This document shows positions 1 to 9,208 of a stretch of DNA of 64,000 nucleotides, piece after piece. Numbering within the stretch: position 1 is the stretch's first letter; each line of letters begins with the position of its first letter. A program made the position numbers and the translations under genes. The notes beneath the pieces are model-generated. The model saw only the letters and a list, made by a program, of their open reading frames with translations. It had not been told where the DNA came from and searched no databases. Source of the stretch: Candidatus Marinarcus aquaticus (GTDB lineage: Bacteria; Campylobacterota; Campylobacteria; Campylobacterales; Arcobacteraceae); the NCBI RefSeq assembly GCF_004116335.1, contig NZ_PDKN01000002.1, positions 186,001-250,000 of the forward strand, read 5' to 3'.

Positions 1-61
1 TATTGTAGTTATAAAATAAAGTAGCTAATATAACTAAATAAACTTTATAGGATGGTTAAGA

Positions 62-67
62 TATAAT
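62..67 (+). promoter_or_regulatory. Putative -10 element upstream of tyrA
   Basis: The hexamer TATAAT lies 35 bp before the GTG start of tyrA. No clear -35 hexamer is visible, which is usual for promoters of this phylum. The rest of the first 102 bases is AT-rich and holds no gene that I can see. Confidence 0.4.
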
Positions 68-102
68 ATTTTGAAATTTAATAGATTATTTAAAGGTTTA
101 CA

Positions 103-933
103 GTGAATATAGGAATTATTGGATTGGGTTTAATGGGAGGATCGATTGCTAAAGCAGTAAAAAAATACTCCATTGCAAAAAATGTATACGGTTACGTGAG
201 CAGAGAATCAACTAAAAAAGAGGTTTTAGAATTAGGTTTGGTTGATGAAATAATGGATTTAGATGCATTAAAAGAGCAATCGGATGTGATTATTTTGGCC
301 ATTCCAGTTGATGCAATCATTGAGATGTTCCCACAATTTTTAGATATATCAAAAAATACAACCATCATTGATTTGGGTTCAACCAAAGAGTTTATTATTG
401 AAAATGTACCAGAGAGTATCAGGGAGCAGTTTATTGCAGCACACCCTATGACTGGAACAGAAAAATCTGGACCAAAAGCAGCAATTGATGAGTTGTATGA
501 AGGTAAAACGGTTGTTTTATGTAATTTAGAAAAGAATGAAAACATACATGTCAATAAAGCTTTTAGGATTTTTCAAGGCATTGGTATGCGTATTGTGGTT
601 ATGGATGCAAAAGACCATGATATTCATGCGTGTTATATGTCACATCTGCCTCATGCCATCTCTTTTTCATTAGCCAATACGGTCATGGGACATGAAGATC
701 CAAAATCAATCATTGCCTTAGCTGCGGGTGGTTTTAAAGATATGAGTCGTATTGCTAAATCAAGCCCCGATATGTGGACCGATATTTTCAAACAAAACAA
801 AAAAAACTTACTCAGTTCCATTGAAGTGTTTGAAAAACAGATGCAAATGGTGAAAACAATGGTTGAAAATGATGATTATGAGCAATTAAAAAAGTGGATG
901 ATAAAGGCAAATTCTCTACACGAAATACTCTAA
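103..933 (+). CDS. tyrA: Prephenate dehydrogenase
   Basis: This enzyme oxidatively decarboxylates prephenate to 4-hydroxyphenylpyruvate in tyrosine biosynthesis, in the cytoplasm. The N-terminus has a Rossmann dinucleotide motif (GLGLMGGS, residues 7-14). The middle carries the family sequence AAHPMTGTEKSG and a later HLPHAISF segment, both typical of TyrA. The length of 276 residues fits a monofunctional enzyme with neither a chorismate mutase nor an ACT domain. The start is GTG, with AAAGG six bases upstream. The next gene follows after 14 bp, so the two may be cotranscribed, although no functional link is obvious. Confidence 0.93.
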   Translation: MNIGIIGLGLMGGSIAKAVKKYSIAKNVYGYVSRESTKKEVLELGLVDEIMDLDALKEQSDVIILAIPVDAIIEMFPQFLDISKNTTIIDLGSTKEFIIENVPESIREQFIAAHPMTGTEKSGPKAAIDELYEGKTVVLCNLEKNENIHVNKAFRIFQGIGMRIVVMDAKDHDIHACYMSHLPHAISFSLANTVMGHEDPKSIIALAAGGFKDMSRIAKSSPDMWTDIFKQNKKNLLSSIEVFEKQMQMVKTMVENDDYEQLKKWMIKANSLHEIL

Positions 934-947
934 CCAAAGGATAGGAC

Positions 948-2003
948 ATGCGTTATCTCATATTGATTTTTTTTTGTGTACTTCAGCTGAGTGCTAATGC
1001 GTATTGGACCATTGATGAATATGTTGAAAAAAATCCTGAACAAAAGTATTACATGCAACATTTCAATAAAATGGTTCAAGGTAACGCAGTTCCTTTAACA
1101 CAAACACACAAAAAAGTTAAAATTGCCTTGTTGTATCCGGGTAATCAAATTACAGATTATTGGAAACGAAGTCAAACCTCGTTTGAAGCACGTTTACAAG
1201 AGTTACATGTGAATTATGAAGTTATTCCTGTTTTTGTAGATGAGAATGATGTGAAAACAATGCAACAAAAATTGAAAGAGCTATTGGCTTTAAAGAGTGA
1301 TTATCTGGTTTTTACACTCAATATTGATGGGCATAAAAAACTCATTTCACAACTTATTACCAATAAAAAACCAAAACTGATTTTGCAAAATATTACGACA
1401 CCATTGAAACAATGGGGTGATACGCAACCTTTTATGTATGTTGGATTTGACCATGTAGAGGGTACAAAATTGTTAGCTAAGTATTATGCAAAAACACTTC
1501 CTAAACATTCTAATTATTTGATGTTGTATCATAACGAAGGGTACATCTCTCAGATGCGAGGCGACAGTTTTATTCATATTTTTAAAGATGATTACACTCT
1601 TAAAGGTGCTTATTACACTTATGTGAAGAAAGAGTTGGCAAAACGAATAGTCAAAGAGTATTCAGGACTTGATAACATAAGTTTTATTTACAACTGTTCA
1701 ACGGACATTGCTGTGGGTGCGAGTGAAGCTTTAGAAGAATTGGGCATGAAAGAAAAAATCATGATCAATGGTTGGGGTGGTGGAAGCTTAGAGCTTCAGA
1801 TGATTCAAGAAGGAAAACTTGACGTTACGGCGATGCGAATGAATGATGACAATGGTGTAGCTATGGCTGAAGCAATTAAGCTTGATATTATGAACAAAAG
1901 CGTTCCTACCATTTATTCAGGGCAGTTTGAGTTGGTGGATAAAAACAGTACCAAAGAGGAAATAGAATCATTCAAACAGCGAGCATTTAGGTACAGTCAT
2001 TGA
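948..2003 (+). CDS. luxP: LuxP-like periplasmic AI-2 binding protein
   Basis: This is a periplasmic binding protein with an N-terminal signal peptide (residues 1-18, ending SANA). It matches Vibrio LuxP, as I remember that sequence, along its whole length. Shared blocks include LILQNITTP, YVGFDH, CSTD, INGWGGGS and a C-terminal KRAFRYS. The positions that bind AI-2 in LuxP can be lined up here as Q67, T69 (Ser in LuxP), W72, N148, R204, T252, D253, W276 and R297. That makes a furanosyl borate diester or related AI-2 ligand plausible. Its stop codon overlaps the start of a LuxQ-like sensor kinase, so the pair probably works as a receptor complex. No ABC permease is nearby, which argues against a simple sugar importer. 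The assignment rests on remembered homology. Confidence 0.8.
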   Translation: MRYLILIFFCVLQLSANAYWTIDEYVEKNPEQKYYMQHFNKMVQGNAVPLTQTHKKVKIALLYPGNQITDYWKRSQTSFEARLQELHVNYEVIPVFVDENDVKTMQQKLKELLALKSDYLVFTLNIDGHKKLISQLITNKKPKLILQNITTPLKQWGDTQPFMYVGFDHVEGTKLLAKYYAKTLPKHSNYLMLYHNEGYISQMRGDSFIHIFKDDYTLKGAYYTYVKKELAKRIVKEYSGLDNISFIYNCSTDIAVGASEALEELGMKEKIMINGWGGGSLELQMIQEGKLDVTAMRMNDDNGVAMAEAIKLDIMNKSVPTIYSGQFELVDKNSTKEEIESFKQRAFRYSH

Positions 2004-3949
2004 AAAATCTTAAAATAAGTATTAAAACACTTTTTGTATTTTTAACACTTTTTACGGTCTCAATTATCATACTATTGACATATACGTTTTCAAAACGGGG
2101 GCTTAATGAACTTTTTATCAGTGAGTCAAAAAAGTATTTTGAACAAAGTATTCGCCTTTCTCAAACCATATTTGATTACGAAATTGAAAAAATACTTTCG
2201 GTTGTTAACTCCATTTTTTTATCTGCAAATGAACTGCAAGCGATAAAAGAGGGCAACACAGAGTTTTTAGAAAATCAACTTAATAAATCAATTGTAAAAT
2301 CATTAGATTTTATGGCTGTCATTCCTTCAAAAAAAGATGACATTGCATTGGCTGGATTTTTTTTATATGACATCACTCCTTTGGTTCATGAACTTAAACG
2401 TGTTAAAACCTCTTCCTCTAAAAAGCATTTGATTAAAGTAAAAAGCAATGATCAGACATTGGTTTTTATTGTCATTACTAAAGGAATTGTTGATCCTAAA
2501 ACAGGTGAAGTTATTGGTCTGTTTGCAGGTGGAGTTGAACTAAAAAACAACCTCAAGCTTTTAAATGATATTAAAAAAAATACCAAATTAGAAAAAATCA
2601 TGTTGTTGTATAATGATGATTTGATTTTAGAAGATAATGAGTATGGTAATGGCTTCGCTTCCATTGAACGTTTTGGAGCAATTGAACATTTCGCTGATGA
2701 CATGGATAAATTGGGATATAGAGCTGCTTTATATTTTGATGAACAAGAGAGTAGATTGAATATCAAAATGATTTTACAAAATGATGCATTAGAAAGCATC
2801 AAAAGAATCATCAAACGAGATTTACTGATCATCTCTATTTTTACACTTCTTGTGGTTATGTTATTTATTTATTTAATTAATCAACTGTTGATACGACCTA
2901 TTGAGAGTCTGAAAATCTATGCCAAAGAGTTTTTTGAAAACAGTAACAGTGAACAAAAGGAACTCTCACTGAAAATTGTAGAGTATCAAGAACTTGCAAA
3001 CTATTTAAAGAAACTATTTAAAGAGCTGTATAACAATCAACAAAAGCTTTTAAAAGCTAAAGAGAAGATGAGTAAAGATTATAAACTCATTCAAGAACTC
3101 AACGATAATTTAGAGATGAAAGTTGCCCAAAAAACGCGTGAATTGCAAGATTTAAATGAAAACTTGACACAAAAAGTGGGATTGGAAGTAGAGAATAACC
3201 GTAAAAAAGATCAACAAATGATGCAACAAGCACGTTATGCCGCATTAGGTGAAATGATTGCCAATATTGCTCACCAATGGCGACAGCCCTTGTGTGCCAT
3301 CACTGCAGCAATCAGTGCGATTAAACTGCAAAAAGATTTGAAAATGCTTAATGATGAAACGTTTGAATACTATTATAACATGATGCTTAATAATACTGAT
3401 TTTTTATCTGAAACCATCAATACGTTTAGAAGTTTCTTTAAAAATGATTTAGAAAAAAAACCCTTTAACCTGGTCAAATCAATGGAAGACACACTTATGA
3501 TTATCTCTTCTACATTTAAAGACAACAATATTGAAATTGTTACGGATTTTAATCAAAGAGATTTGATGGTTTTAGGAAGCAGTACGGAGCTTTCACAAGT
3601 ATTTATAAATATACTTAATAATGCAAAAGATGTGATGCTGGATAAAAAAGACCAAGAGCGAAAAGTTTTCATACGTTCAATGCAAATAGAGGATGAAAAC
3701 ATCATTTTTATCATAGATAATGGGGGTGGAATCCCTGAAGAGATCATTCAAAAAGTATTTGACCCATATTTTACAACCAAACATCAAAGTCAAGGTACGG
3801 GAATAGGTTTATATATGAGCAAAGAGATTGTTGAAAGAAAGTTTAATGGTCTTTTAAGTGTACAAAATACGCACTTTAAACATGGAACACAAACATTTAT
3901 GGGAGCATGTTTTCGAATTGCTTTGCCTGTTATAAAAGAGAAAGCGTAA
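2000..3949 (+). CDS. LuxQ-like membrane sensor histidine kinase
   Basis: This is an inner-membrane sensor kinase of 649 residues. It has a TM segment at about 10-28, a periplasmic domain to about 265, a second TM at about 273-293, a coiled coil at about 340-400 and a kinase core. The phosphoacceptor is H425 in IAHQWRQPL. The N box (NILNNAKD), the G1 box (DNGGGIPEE) and the G2 box (GTGIGLYMS) follow. The periplasmic stretch VDPKTGEVIGLFAGGVELKNN resembles the LuxQ sensor domain (DPSTGEVLG...DNN). The start is TTG and overlaps the luxP stop by 4 bp. Unlike Vibrio LuxQ there is no receiver domain and no response regulator nearby, so its output partner must be encoded elsewhere. Confidence 0.8.
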   Translation: MKNLKISIKTLFVFLTLFTVSIIILLTYTFSKRGLNELFISESKKYFEQSIRLSQTIFDYEIEKILSVVNSIFLSANELQAIKEGNTEFLENQLNKSIVKSLDFMAVIPSKKDDIALAGFFLYDITPLVHELKRVKTSSSKKHLIKVKSNDQTLVFIVITKGIVDPKTGEVIGLFAGGVELKNNLKLLNDIKKNTKLEKIMLLYNDDLILEDNEYGNGFASIERFGAIEHFADDMDKLGYRAALYFDEQESRLNIKMILQNDALESIKRIIKRDLLIISIFTLLVVMLFIYLINQLLIRPIESLKIYAKEFFENSNSEQKELSLKIVEYQELANYLKKLFKELYNNQQKLLKAKEKMSKDYKLIQELNDNLEMKVAQKTRELQDLNENLTQKVGLEVENNRKKDQQMMQQARYAALGEMIANIAHQWRQPLCAITAAISAIKLQKDLKMLNDETFEYYYNMMLNNTDFLSETINTFRSFFKNDLEKKPFNLVKSMEDTLMIISSTFKDNNIEIVTDFNQRDLMVLGSSTELSQVFINILNNAKDVMLDKKDQERKVFIRSMQIEDENIIFIIDNGGGIPEEIIQKVFDPYFTTKHQSQGTGIGLYMSKEIVERKFNGLLSVQNTHFKHGTQTFMGACFRIALPVIKEKA

Positions 3950-3950
3950 A

Positions 3951-5090
3951 TCAAAGATTACTTTGAATCGCCTCTTGTACTTTTATGGCTTGATGGTGCT
4001 CTTTAACGTCATGACAACGCACAATAGAAGCCCCGTTTTTAATCGCCTCTAAATGAATGGCAAGTGTCCCTGGAAGACGTTCAGAAATGTCTGAAGGTAC
4101 AATCTTATCAATCATCGATTTTCTGCTTGCACCAATTAAGAGTTCGTATCCAAAATATCTGAAGTGTTCATGATTCTTTAGAAGTTTCAGGTTGTGTTCG
4201 AGCGTTTTACCGAATCCAATACCTACATCTAAAATAATCTTTTTTACACCAAATGAGTGCGCTTTTTCGATTCGTTCTTGGAAAAAGTCATGCACTTCAC
4301 TGATAACGTCTTCGTAGTGTGGATCATCTTGCATGTTTCTTGGGTCATTTTGCATGTGCATGATCACAACTGTGGCATCATATTGTGCAGCTACTTTTGC
4401 CACTTCATTGTTGGCTAAACCAGTAATATCATTGATGATACTGAACCCACAATCCATGGCATATTTTAAAACATCTGGTGCATAAGAATCTAAAGAAAAA
4501 GTGGCCTTTTCATAGAGTTTTTCTATTTTAATCGTATCTAAAATAGGTTTGATTCGAGAAAGTTCTTCTTGAGCACTGACTGCAACACTACCGGGCCTAC
4601 TTGAAACAGCCCCTAAATCAATGATTTGGGCACCATCATGGATAAGCTTTTCCATACGTTTAACTGCATTTGATCCATTGAAACGACTATCTTTAAAAAA
4701 AGAGTCTTCGTTGGCATTGATAATACCCATAATTTTTGTGGGTGCTTGTTTTGTAAAAAGAAACGATTTTAACTCTTTAGCAATGGCCTTTAATCCAAAA
4801 GGTTGGGCTCTCTCTTTGACACTTAATACTTCAAGCTGTTTGCTATTGGCAATTAAAATAGCATCTACATAAGGCTCTCGTGCAACAATCACCCCCATAG
4901 GAACAGCTAAGTCTGCACCAATTGAGAGCGCATCTTGTTTTAAAATGTTTGCAGCTCCCACATGAAGGTTTTTGATATAAATGGTATGAACATCACATTT
5001 TTTAGCCAAGATTTTGGTTCCGGGCTTATCGCAACCCAGTTTTTCAAAAGCTTTGTTTACTTCATGCAAAGAGAGTTTGTACAGATTCAT
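3951..5090 (-). CDS. folP: Dihydropteroate synthase
   Basis: The enzyme condenses 6-hydroxymethyl-dihydropterin pyrophosphate with p-aminobenzoate in folate synthesis; it is the target of sulfonamides. The TIM-barrel domain starts near residue 121 with MGIINANEDSF, a variant of the usual MGILNvTPDSF motif. It continues with IDLGAVSSRPG, DVGIGFGKT and GASRKSMI, all pterin- or phosphate-binding segments. The first 120 residues are the N-terminal extension seen in Campylobacter and Helicobacter FolP. The gene is the last of rppH-lysC-hobA-holB-folP and follows holB by 2 bp. It ends 1 bp from the convergent sensor kinase. Confidence 0.93.
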   Translation of the reverse strand: MNLYKLSLHEVNKAFEKLGCDKPGTKILAKKCDVHTIYIKNLHVGAANILKQDALSIGADLAVPMGVIVAREPYVDAILIANSKQLEVLSVKERAQPFGLKAIAKELKSFLFTKQAPTKIMGIINANEDSFFKDSRFNGSNAVKRMEKLIHDGAQIIDLGAVSSRPGSVAVSAQEELSRIKPILDTIKIEKLYEKATFSLDSYAPDVLKYAMDCGFSIINDITGLANNEVAKVAAQYDATVVIMHMQNDPRNMQDDPHYEDVISEVHDFFQERIEKAHSFGVKKIILDVGIGFGKTLEHNLKLLKNHEHFRYFGYELLIGASRKSMIDKIVPSDISERLPGTLAIHLEAIKNGASIVRCHDVKEHHQAIKVQEAIQSNL

Positions 5091-5092
5091 TG

Positions 5093-5731
5093 TTAACTCT
5101 TATTTTTGTGTTTTAAATGCACTAAATTGAGCATCAGTGTGGTTATAACATGAATAGGGCGAGTATTAAGCTCTAAGAGTTTGATTGAGGTAGAAAAACT
5201 CTCTAACTCTTTTTTTGAGAGTTTGATGCGTTGCATATTGACTTTATAAAGCAATGACTCAACGAGTTGTTTGGCCTCTAGTTTTGAAATTTTTTGATTC
5301 TGTTTTAAAAAAGCATACGCCTCTTTTAAATCCAGTTTTGCAATATCAATGTTTGAAGGTTCAACGACACTGTGTTTTTTTAGATATTTCAAAGGCATTC
5401 TTGAAATAATGGTAGGCAACAGTGTTGATTTTGAGGTGGTGATGATAATAAAAACAATATTTTTAGGAGGTTCTTCTAAAACTTTCAGCAGAGAATTTTG
5501 AGCCTCTTTTCTAAAAGAGCTTCCACAAAGAATAATATATTTGGTTTCATTGGACGCAATATAAGCTTCTTTAATGGTTGCATTGGCTTGAGCAATTAAA
5601 AACTCATCCTTCTCTTCATTTCGAATAATACGTGTGAAGTGAGGAGGCAGTGTTTGTTTGAGTGTTTGCAGTGTTGCATCTATATCATTAATAATAAGAA
5701 TTGTTGATGTGTGTATGGTTGGAATGGCCAT
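5093..5731 (-). CDS. holB: DNA polymerase III subunit delta prime (short form)
   Basis: This is a clamp-loader component of the replicative polymerase. The recognisable part is NSLLKVLEEPPKNIVFI followed by TIISRM, the conserved sensor segment of delta prime and gamma/tau proteins. At 212 residues it is much shorter than the roughly 330-residue enterobacterial subunit, and no Walker A motif is visible. A reduced, non-ATPase delta prime is usual in this phylum. It lies directly between hobA, whose product acts at replication initiation, and folP, with gaps of 1-2 bp, as in Helicobacter pylori. Confidence 0.85.
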   Translation of the reverse strand: MAIPTIHTSTILIINDIDATLQTLKQTLPPHFTRIIRNEEKDEFLIAQANATIKEAYIASNETKYIILCGSSFRKEAQNSLLKVLEEPPKNIVFIIITTSKSTLLPTIISRMPLKYLKKHSVVEPSNIDIAKLDLKEAYAFLKQNQKISKLEAKQLVESLLYKVNMQRIKLSKKELESFSTSIKLLELNTRPIHVITTLMLNLVHLKHKNKS

Positions 5732-5732
5732 A

Positions 5733-6287
5733 TCAGTTCTCTACATTTACTTCTGCAAAGAGTGTTGCACTGAGGGTTTTATTATATAAACGGAACATTT
5801 GAAGCAGTTTCATATCCAAAGCTTCATCACTGCTTCTAAGATTGAACGCATCTTGTCTCTCTTCGTCCAATAACCAAAGAAATGAGTTTTTACTGATTTT
5901 AGGAATTGTTGCACGAATATCTTGGCTTCGTCCAATATACCAAAAACAGTATCCATGTGGAAATGAGATATTGAGCATATCTTTGATGAAATTAATATCA
6001 TCTTCAGACTGCTTTGGGTTATCAATTTGTCGATAAAAGGCTTTAAAGTCATAAAAGGGCAAGAAAGGACGATTGAGTTTGCTGTTATTGATATTGGTAA
6101 GAATGTACTCTAAAAACCATTCACGGTCTTTATCTGTGATGATAATAACAGAACGACCTTTGTCTAAAATATTGGTGATGGATTTTGCGACAATAGGTGT
6201 CCACTCATACTTTTTCTCTTCTAACCATGGCGAGATGAGTTTGTCATCTCGAATGGTGTCAATGGTCCAGTTTAAAAATTCTTGCAC
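5733..6287 (-). CDS. hobA: HobA, DnaA-binding initiation regulator
   Basis: HobA is a Campylobacterota protein that binds DnaA domain I as a tetramer and promotes orisome assembly; it is the functional counterpart of DiaA. The 184-residue length and the sequence pattern (TIRDDKLISPWLEE at residues 10-23, SVIIITDKDREWFLEYIL, RPFLPFYDFKAFYRQID) fit my memory of the HobA family. The position between lysC and holB matches H. pylori. Short ORFs on both strands inside this region are shadows. The gene supports the phylum assignment of the whole window. Confidence 0.9.
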   Translation of the reverse strand: MQEFLNWTIDTIRDDKLISPWLEEKKYEWTPIVAKSITNILDKGRSVIIITDKDREWFLEYILTNINNSKLNRPFLPFYDFKAFYRQIDNPKQSEDDINFIKDMLNISFPHGYCFWYIGRSQDIRATIPKISKNSFLWLLDEERQDAFNLRSSDEALDMKLLQMFRLYNKTLSATLFAEVNVEN

Positions 6288-6297
6288 TGTTTAAAAC

Positions 6298-7509
6298 CTA
6301 CTTATCTAAATCATATGCATCGTGAAGTGCTCTGACAGCAAGTTCTGCATACTTCTCTTCAATGATCATTGAGATTTTAATCTCACTTGTTGAGATGATT
6401 CTGATGTTGATGTTCTCATTGGCTAACGCGCTGAATGCTTTAGAAGCAACACCCGTGTGAGACTTCATCCCTACACCTACAATAGAGACTTTACAAATGG
6501 TGTCGTTATAATCAATTTTTTCTGCTTCTTCTTTGAATTGAGACATCACTTTTTTACATACTTCCCAATCGGTTCTTGGAATGGTAAAGTCCAAATCTGT
6601 TTTTCCATCAGCACCTCTGGTTTGAACAATCATATCTACGTTGATGTTTGCATCTGCAAGAGCAGTAAAGATAGTTGATGCAATACCTGGTCGGTCAATA
6701 ACACCATACATACCCACACGAATTTGGTTTTTATCCAATGCAATCCCACTTACAACTGGTTTTTCCATAATATTCTCTTCCTTTGTGATTAACGTACCTT
6801 CAACTTCTGGCGTAAAGCTGCTTCGTGATACTAAATTTACATTTAATTTTTTCGCCATTTCAACCGATCTGTTTTGTAAGACTTTTGCTCCTAAACTCGC
6901 AAGTTCTAGCATCTCATCATATGAGATTTTCTCCAGTTTTTTTGCTTTAGGTTCAATTCTTGGGTCGGTGGTATAAATCCCATCAACGTCTGTATAGATT
7001 TCACACACATCTGCTTGAATTGCTCCTGCAATAGCTACAGCTGTTAAATCTGACCCACCTCGACCAAGTGTTGAGACACGATGACCTTCTAAAGTTACCC
7101 CTTGGAAACCAGCAACAATGATGATATTTCCTTCATTGATGGCATTTTTCATATTGGTAGTGTCAATCTCTTCAATTCGAGCTTTTGTGTGCGAGTTATT
7201 GGTATAAATACCTGCTTCTCGACCACTCATCGATGTGGCTTTGTACCCTTGTTCATTCAATGCAATGGATAAAAGTGCAGAAGTAACTCTCTCTCCTGAA
7301 CTTAACAACATGTCCATCTCTCGTTCACTTGGTGTCTTTGAGTAGTGTTCTGCGTATTCAATGAGTTTATTGGTCTCACCACTCATTGCAGATACCACGG
7401 CAATGACATCATGGCCGTCATCTTTTATTTTTTTAATGATTTCTGCTACGTTTTGAATACGTTCCAGTGTACCTACACTGGTACCTCCAAATTTTAATAC
7501 TTTTAGCAT
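6298..7509 (-). CDS. lysC: Aspartate kinase
   Basis: The enzyme phosphorylates L-aspartate and opens the pathway to lysine and diaminopimelate, threonine and methionine. The N-terminus has the kinase motif KFGGTSVG (residues 6-13). Further motifs are GFQGVT, the Asp-binding segment STLGRGGSDLTAVA, and YTDVDGIYTTDPR. Two C-terminal ACT domains (about residues 265-400) suggest feedback control by lysine and/or threonine. The length of 403 residues is that of a monofunctional kinase without a homoserine dehydrogenase domain. The gene is 2 bp downstream of rppH and 10 bp upstream of hobA. Confidence 0.95.
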   Translation of the reverse strand: MLKVLKFGGTSVGTLERIQNVAEIIKKIKDDGHDVIAVVSAMSGETNKLIEYAEHYSKTPSEREMDMLLSSGERVTSALLSIALNEQGYKATSMSGREAGIYTNNSHTKARIEEIDTTNMKNAINEGNIIIVAGFQGVTLEGHRVSTLGRGGSDLTAVAIAGAIQADVCEIYTDVDGIYTTDPRIEPKAKKLEKISYDEMLELASLGAKVLQNRSVEMAKKLNVNLVSRSSFTPEVEGTLITKEENIMEKPVVSGIALDKNQIRVGMYGVIDRPGIASTIFTALADANINVDMIVQTRGADGKTDLDFTIPRTDWEVCKKVMSQFKEEAEKIDYNDTICKVSIVGVGMKSHTGVASKAFSALANENINIRIISTSEIKISMIIEEKYAELAVRALHDAYDLDK

Positions 7510-7511
7510 GA

Positions 7512-8015
7512 TTAAATATAACCCTCTTTTCTAAAATATTTCAATACTTGTTTATACACCGTTCGTTTAAAAAAGGTGATATAGTCGTATATGTTTTCAG
7601 TTGGTACAAATTTATATTCACTGAATTCTGGCGTATGGTGGGTATCAATATTGATTTTTGCACCGTGCTTGAGTTTCACCAAATAGTATTTTTGTATTTG
7701 TCCATCATAAGGTTTCATTTTTTCTGCAATGGCAGGAGGGAACTCGTAGCTTACCCACTCTGGGTATTCAGCAATGATTTCAATATGACTTGTCCCAATC
7801 TCTTCCTCTAATTCTCTGTAAAGGGCCTCTTTGGGATTCTCCCCCTCGTCAATTCCCCCTTGTGGAAACTGCCAAGCGTTCTCTACATCCGTTCTTGAAG
7901 CGATAAAAACTTCACATTTTTCAGGGTATTTGGCTGATAGTACGATTGCTGCAACATTGGGTCTATAGTTCTTATTATCTTTTTGTGTCGGTATCTCTTC
8001 CATTTTATCAGTCAT
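7512..8015 (-). CDS. rppH: RNA pyrophosphohydrolase (Nudix)
   Basis: This Nudix hydrolase removes pyrophosphate from the 5' end of mRNA, which starts decay. The Nudix box is complete: GGIDEGENPKEALYRELEEE followed by IG, matching Gx5Ex7REUxEExGU. The start YRPNVAAIVLS and the sequence WQFPQGGIDEGE are typical of RppH/NudH, formerly called invasion-associated InvA. The 167-residue length matches the family. It is the first gene of the operon that runs through lysC, hobA, holB and folP. Its divergent neighbour hemW starts 56 bp away. Confidence 0.9.
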   Translation of the reverse strand: MTDKMEEIPTQKDNKNYRPNVAAIVLSAKYPEKCEVFIASRTDVENAWQFPQGGIDEGENPKEALYRELEEEIGTSHIEIIAEYPEWVSYEFPPAIAEKMKPYDGQIQKYYLVKLKHGAKINIDTHHTPEFSEYKFVPTENIYDYITFFKRTVYKQVLKYFRKEGYI

Positions 8016-8070
8016 AAATAATTTTTTCCTTATAATTGAGGCTAGATTATATTAAAATTAGGATTAAAAA

Positions 8071-9126
8071 TTGCTTTTATATTTGCATATCCCCTTTTGT
8101 GACAGTAAATGTTTTTACTGCGCATTTAACTCCTATACAACCATGTTTCATCTCAAAGAAAATTATATGAAAGCGTTATATTTAGAGTTAAAAACATCGT
8201 TAGAAAAATACCAACCCACAATTGAAACACTCTTTATTGGCGGAGGTACGCCAAGTACGATTTTAGCCAAACATTTTGCACCTATTTTTGATCTTATTCA
8301 ACCATATTTGCTCGAAAATGCTGAAATAACCACTGAAGCTAATCCCAACAGTGCCACACTTCAATGGCAAAAAGAGATGTATGATTTGGGTGTGAATCGT
8401 ATCAGTTTTGGGGTACAAAGTTTTGATGATGACAAACTGAAGTTTTTAGGACGAGCACATAATGGGCAAAAAGCGATTCAAGCAGTTAATATTGCTTATA
8501 AGATTGGTTTTAAAAACATCAATTGTGATTTGATTTATGGGGTGGCAAACGATACCTTAAAGAGTGTGAAAAAAGACATTGATATCATGACAAGTTTGCC
8601 AATCAATCATATCAGTGCTTACAGTTTAACTCTGGAAGAGGGCACAAAATTCTTTGACCAAAAACGCGTTAAAATAGATGATGAAGAGTTGAGTGTTCAA
8701 CTCTTTGAGTATTTAGAAACAAAAGGATTTAAGCAGTATGAAATCTCTAACTTTGCTCTTTCAAACGAAGCACGTTCACAACACAATTTGGGTTATTGGA
8801 AATATAAAGAGTATTTGGGAATTGGTGCAGGCGCAGTAGGGTGTATTAATAACAAACGTTATTACGCTACCAGTGAGATTGACCAGTTTATTTCAGCACC
8901 CAACACCTATGAGATTGAAAATTTAAGTGAAGAAGATATTAAAACAGAGAGAATTCTCTTAGGACTTCGCAGTGTGGTAGGATTTGAGAAGAGTCTTTTA
9001 AATGAGGATGAATTTGAACGAGCAAAAGAGCTTATAGAGAATGGACAATTGGTTTTAAAAAATGAGCAATTTTTTGCACTTAACTACTTGCTTGCTGATG
9101 AAATAGCACTTTATGTTATCAATTAA
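8071..9126 (+). CDS. hemW: Radical SAM heme chaperone HemW
   Basis: This protein resembles oxygen-independent coproporphyrinogen oxidase but belongs to the shorter HemW group, which binds heme and delivers it to respiratory enzymes. The radical SAM cluster motif is CDSKCFYC at residues 10-17 (Cx3Cx2C), within YLHIPFCDSKC. The typical FIGGGTPS, EANP, NRISFGVQSF and YEISNFA segments follow. The start is TTG at 8071; it places the motif at the correct distance from the N-terminus. The length of 351 residues fits HemW rather than the roughly 450-residue HemN. Confidence 0.9.
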   Translation: MLLYLHIPFCDSKCFYCAFNSYTTMFHLKENYMKALYLELKTSLEKYQPTIETLFIGGGTPSTILAKHFAPIFDLIQPYLLENAEITTEANPNSATLQWQKEMYDLGVNRISFGVQSFDDDKLKFLGRAHNGQKAIQAVNIAYKIGFKNINCDLIYGVANDTLKSVKKDIDIMTSLPINHISAYSLTLEEGTKFFDQKRVKIDDEELSVQLFEYLETKGFKQYEISNFALSNEARSQHNLGYWKYKEYLGIGAGAVGCINNKRYYATSEIDQFISAPNTYEIENLSEEDIKTERILLGLRSVVGFEKSLLNEDEFERAKELIENGQLVLKNEQFFALNYLLADEIALYVIN

Positions 9127-9172
9127 TAACTTTTTTTGTCACTTTCTAACTTCTCTTTTACCTTTTTGAGTA

Positions 9173-9178
9173 TATAAT
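9173..9178 (+). promoter_or_regulatory. Putative -10 element upstream of the 9209 lipoprotein gene
   Basis: TATAAT lies 30 bp before the ATG, in the 82-bp gap after hemW, and is followed by the ribosome binding site AGAGAGGAAG. No convincing -35 element is visible. Confidence 0.4.
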
Positions 9179-9208
9179 AATCACATTTTAAGAACAGAGA
9201 GGAAGTTT

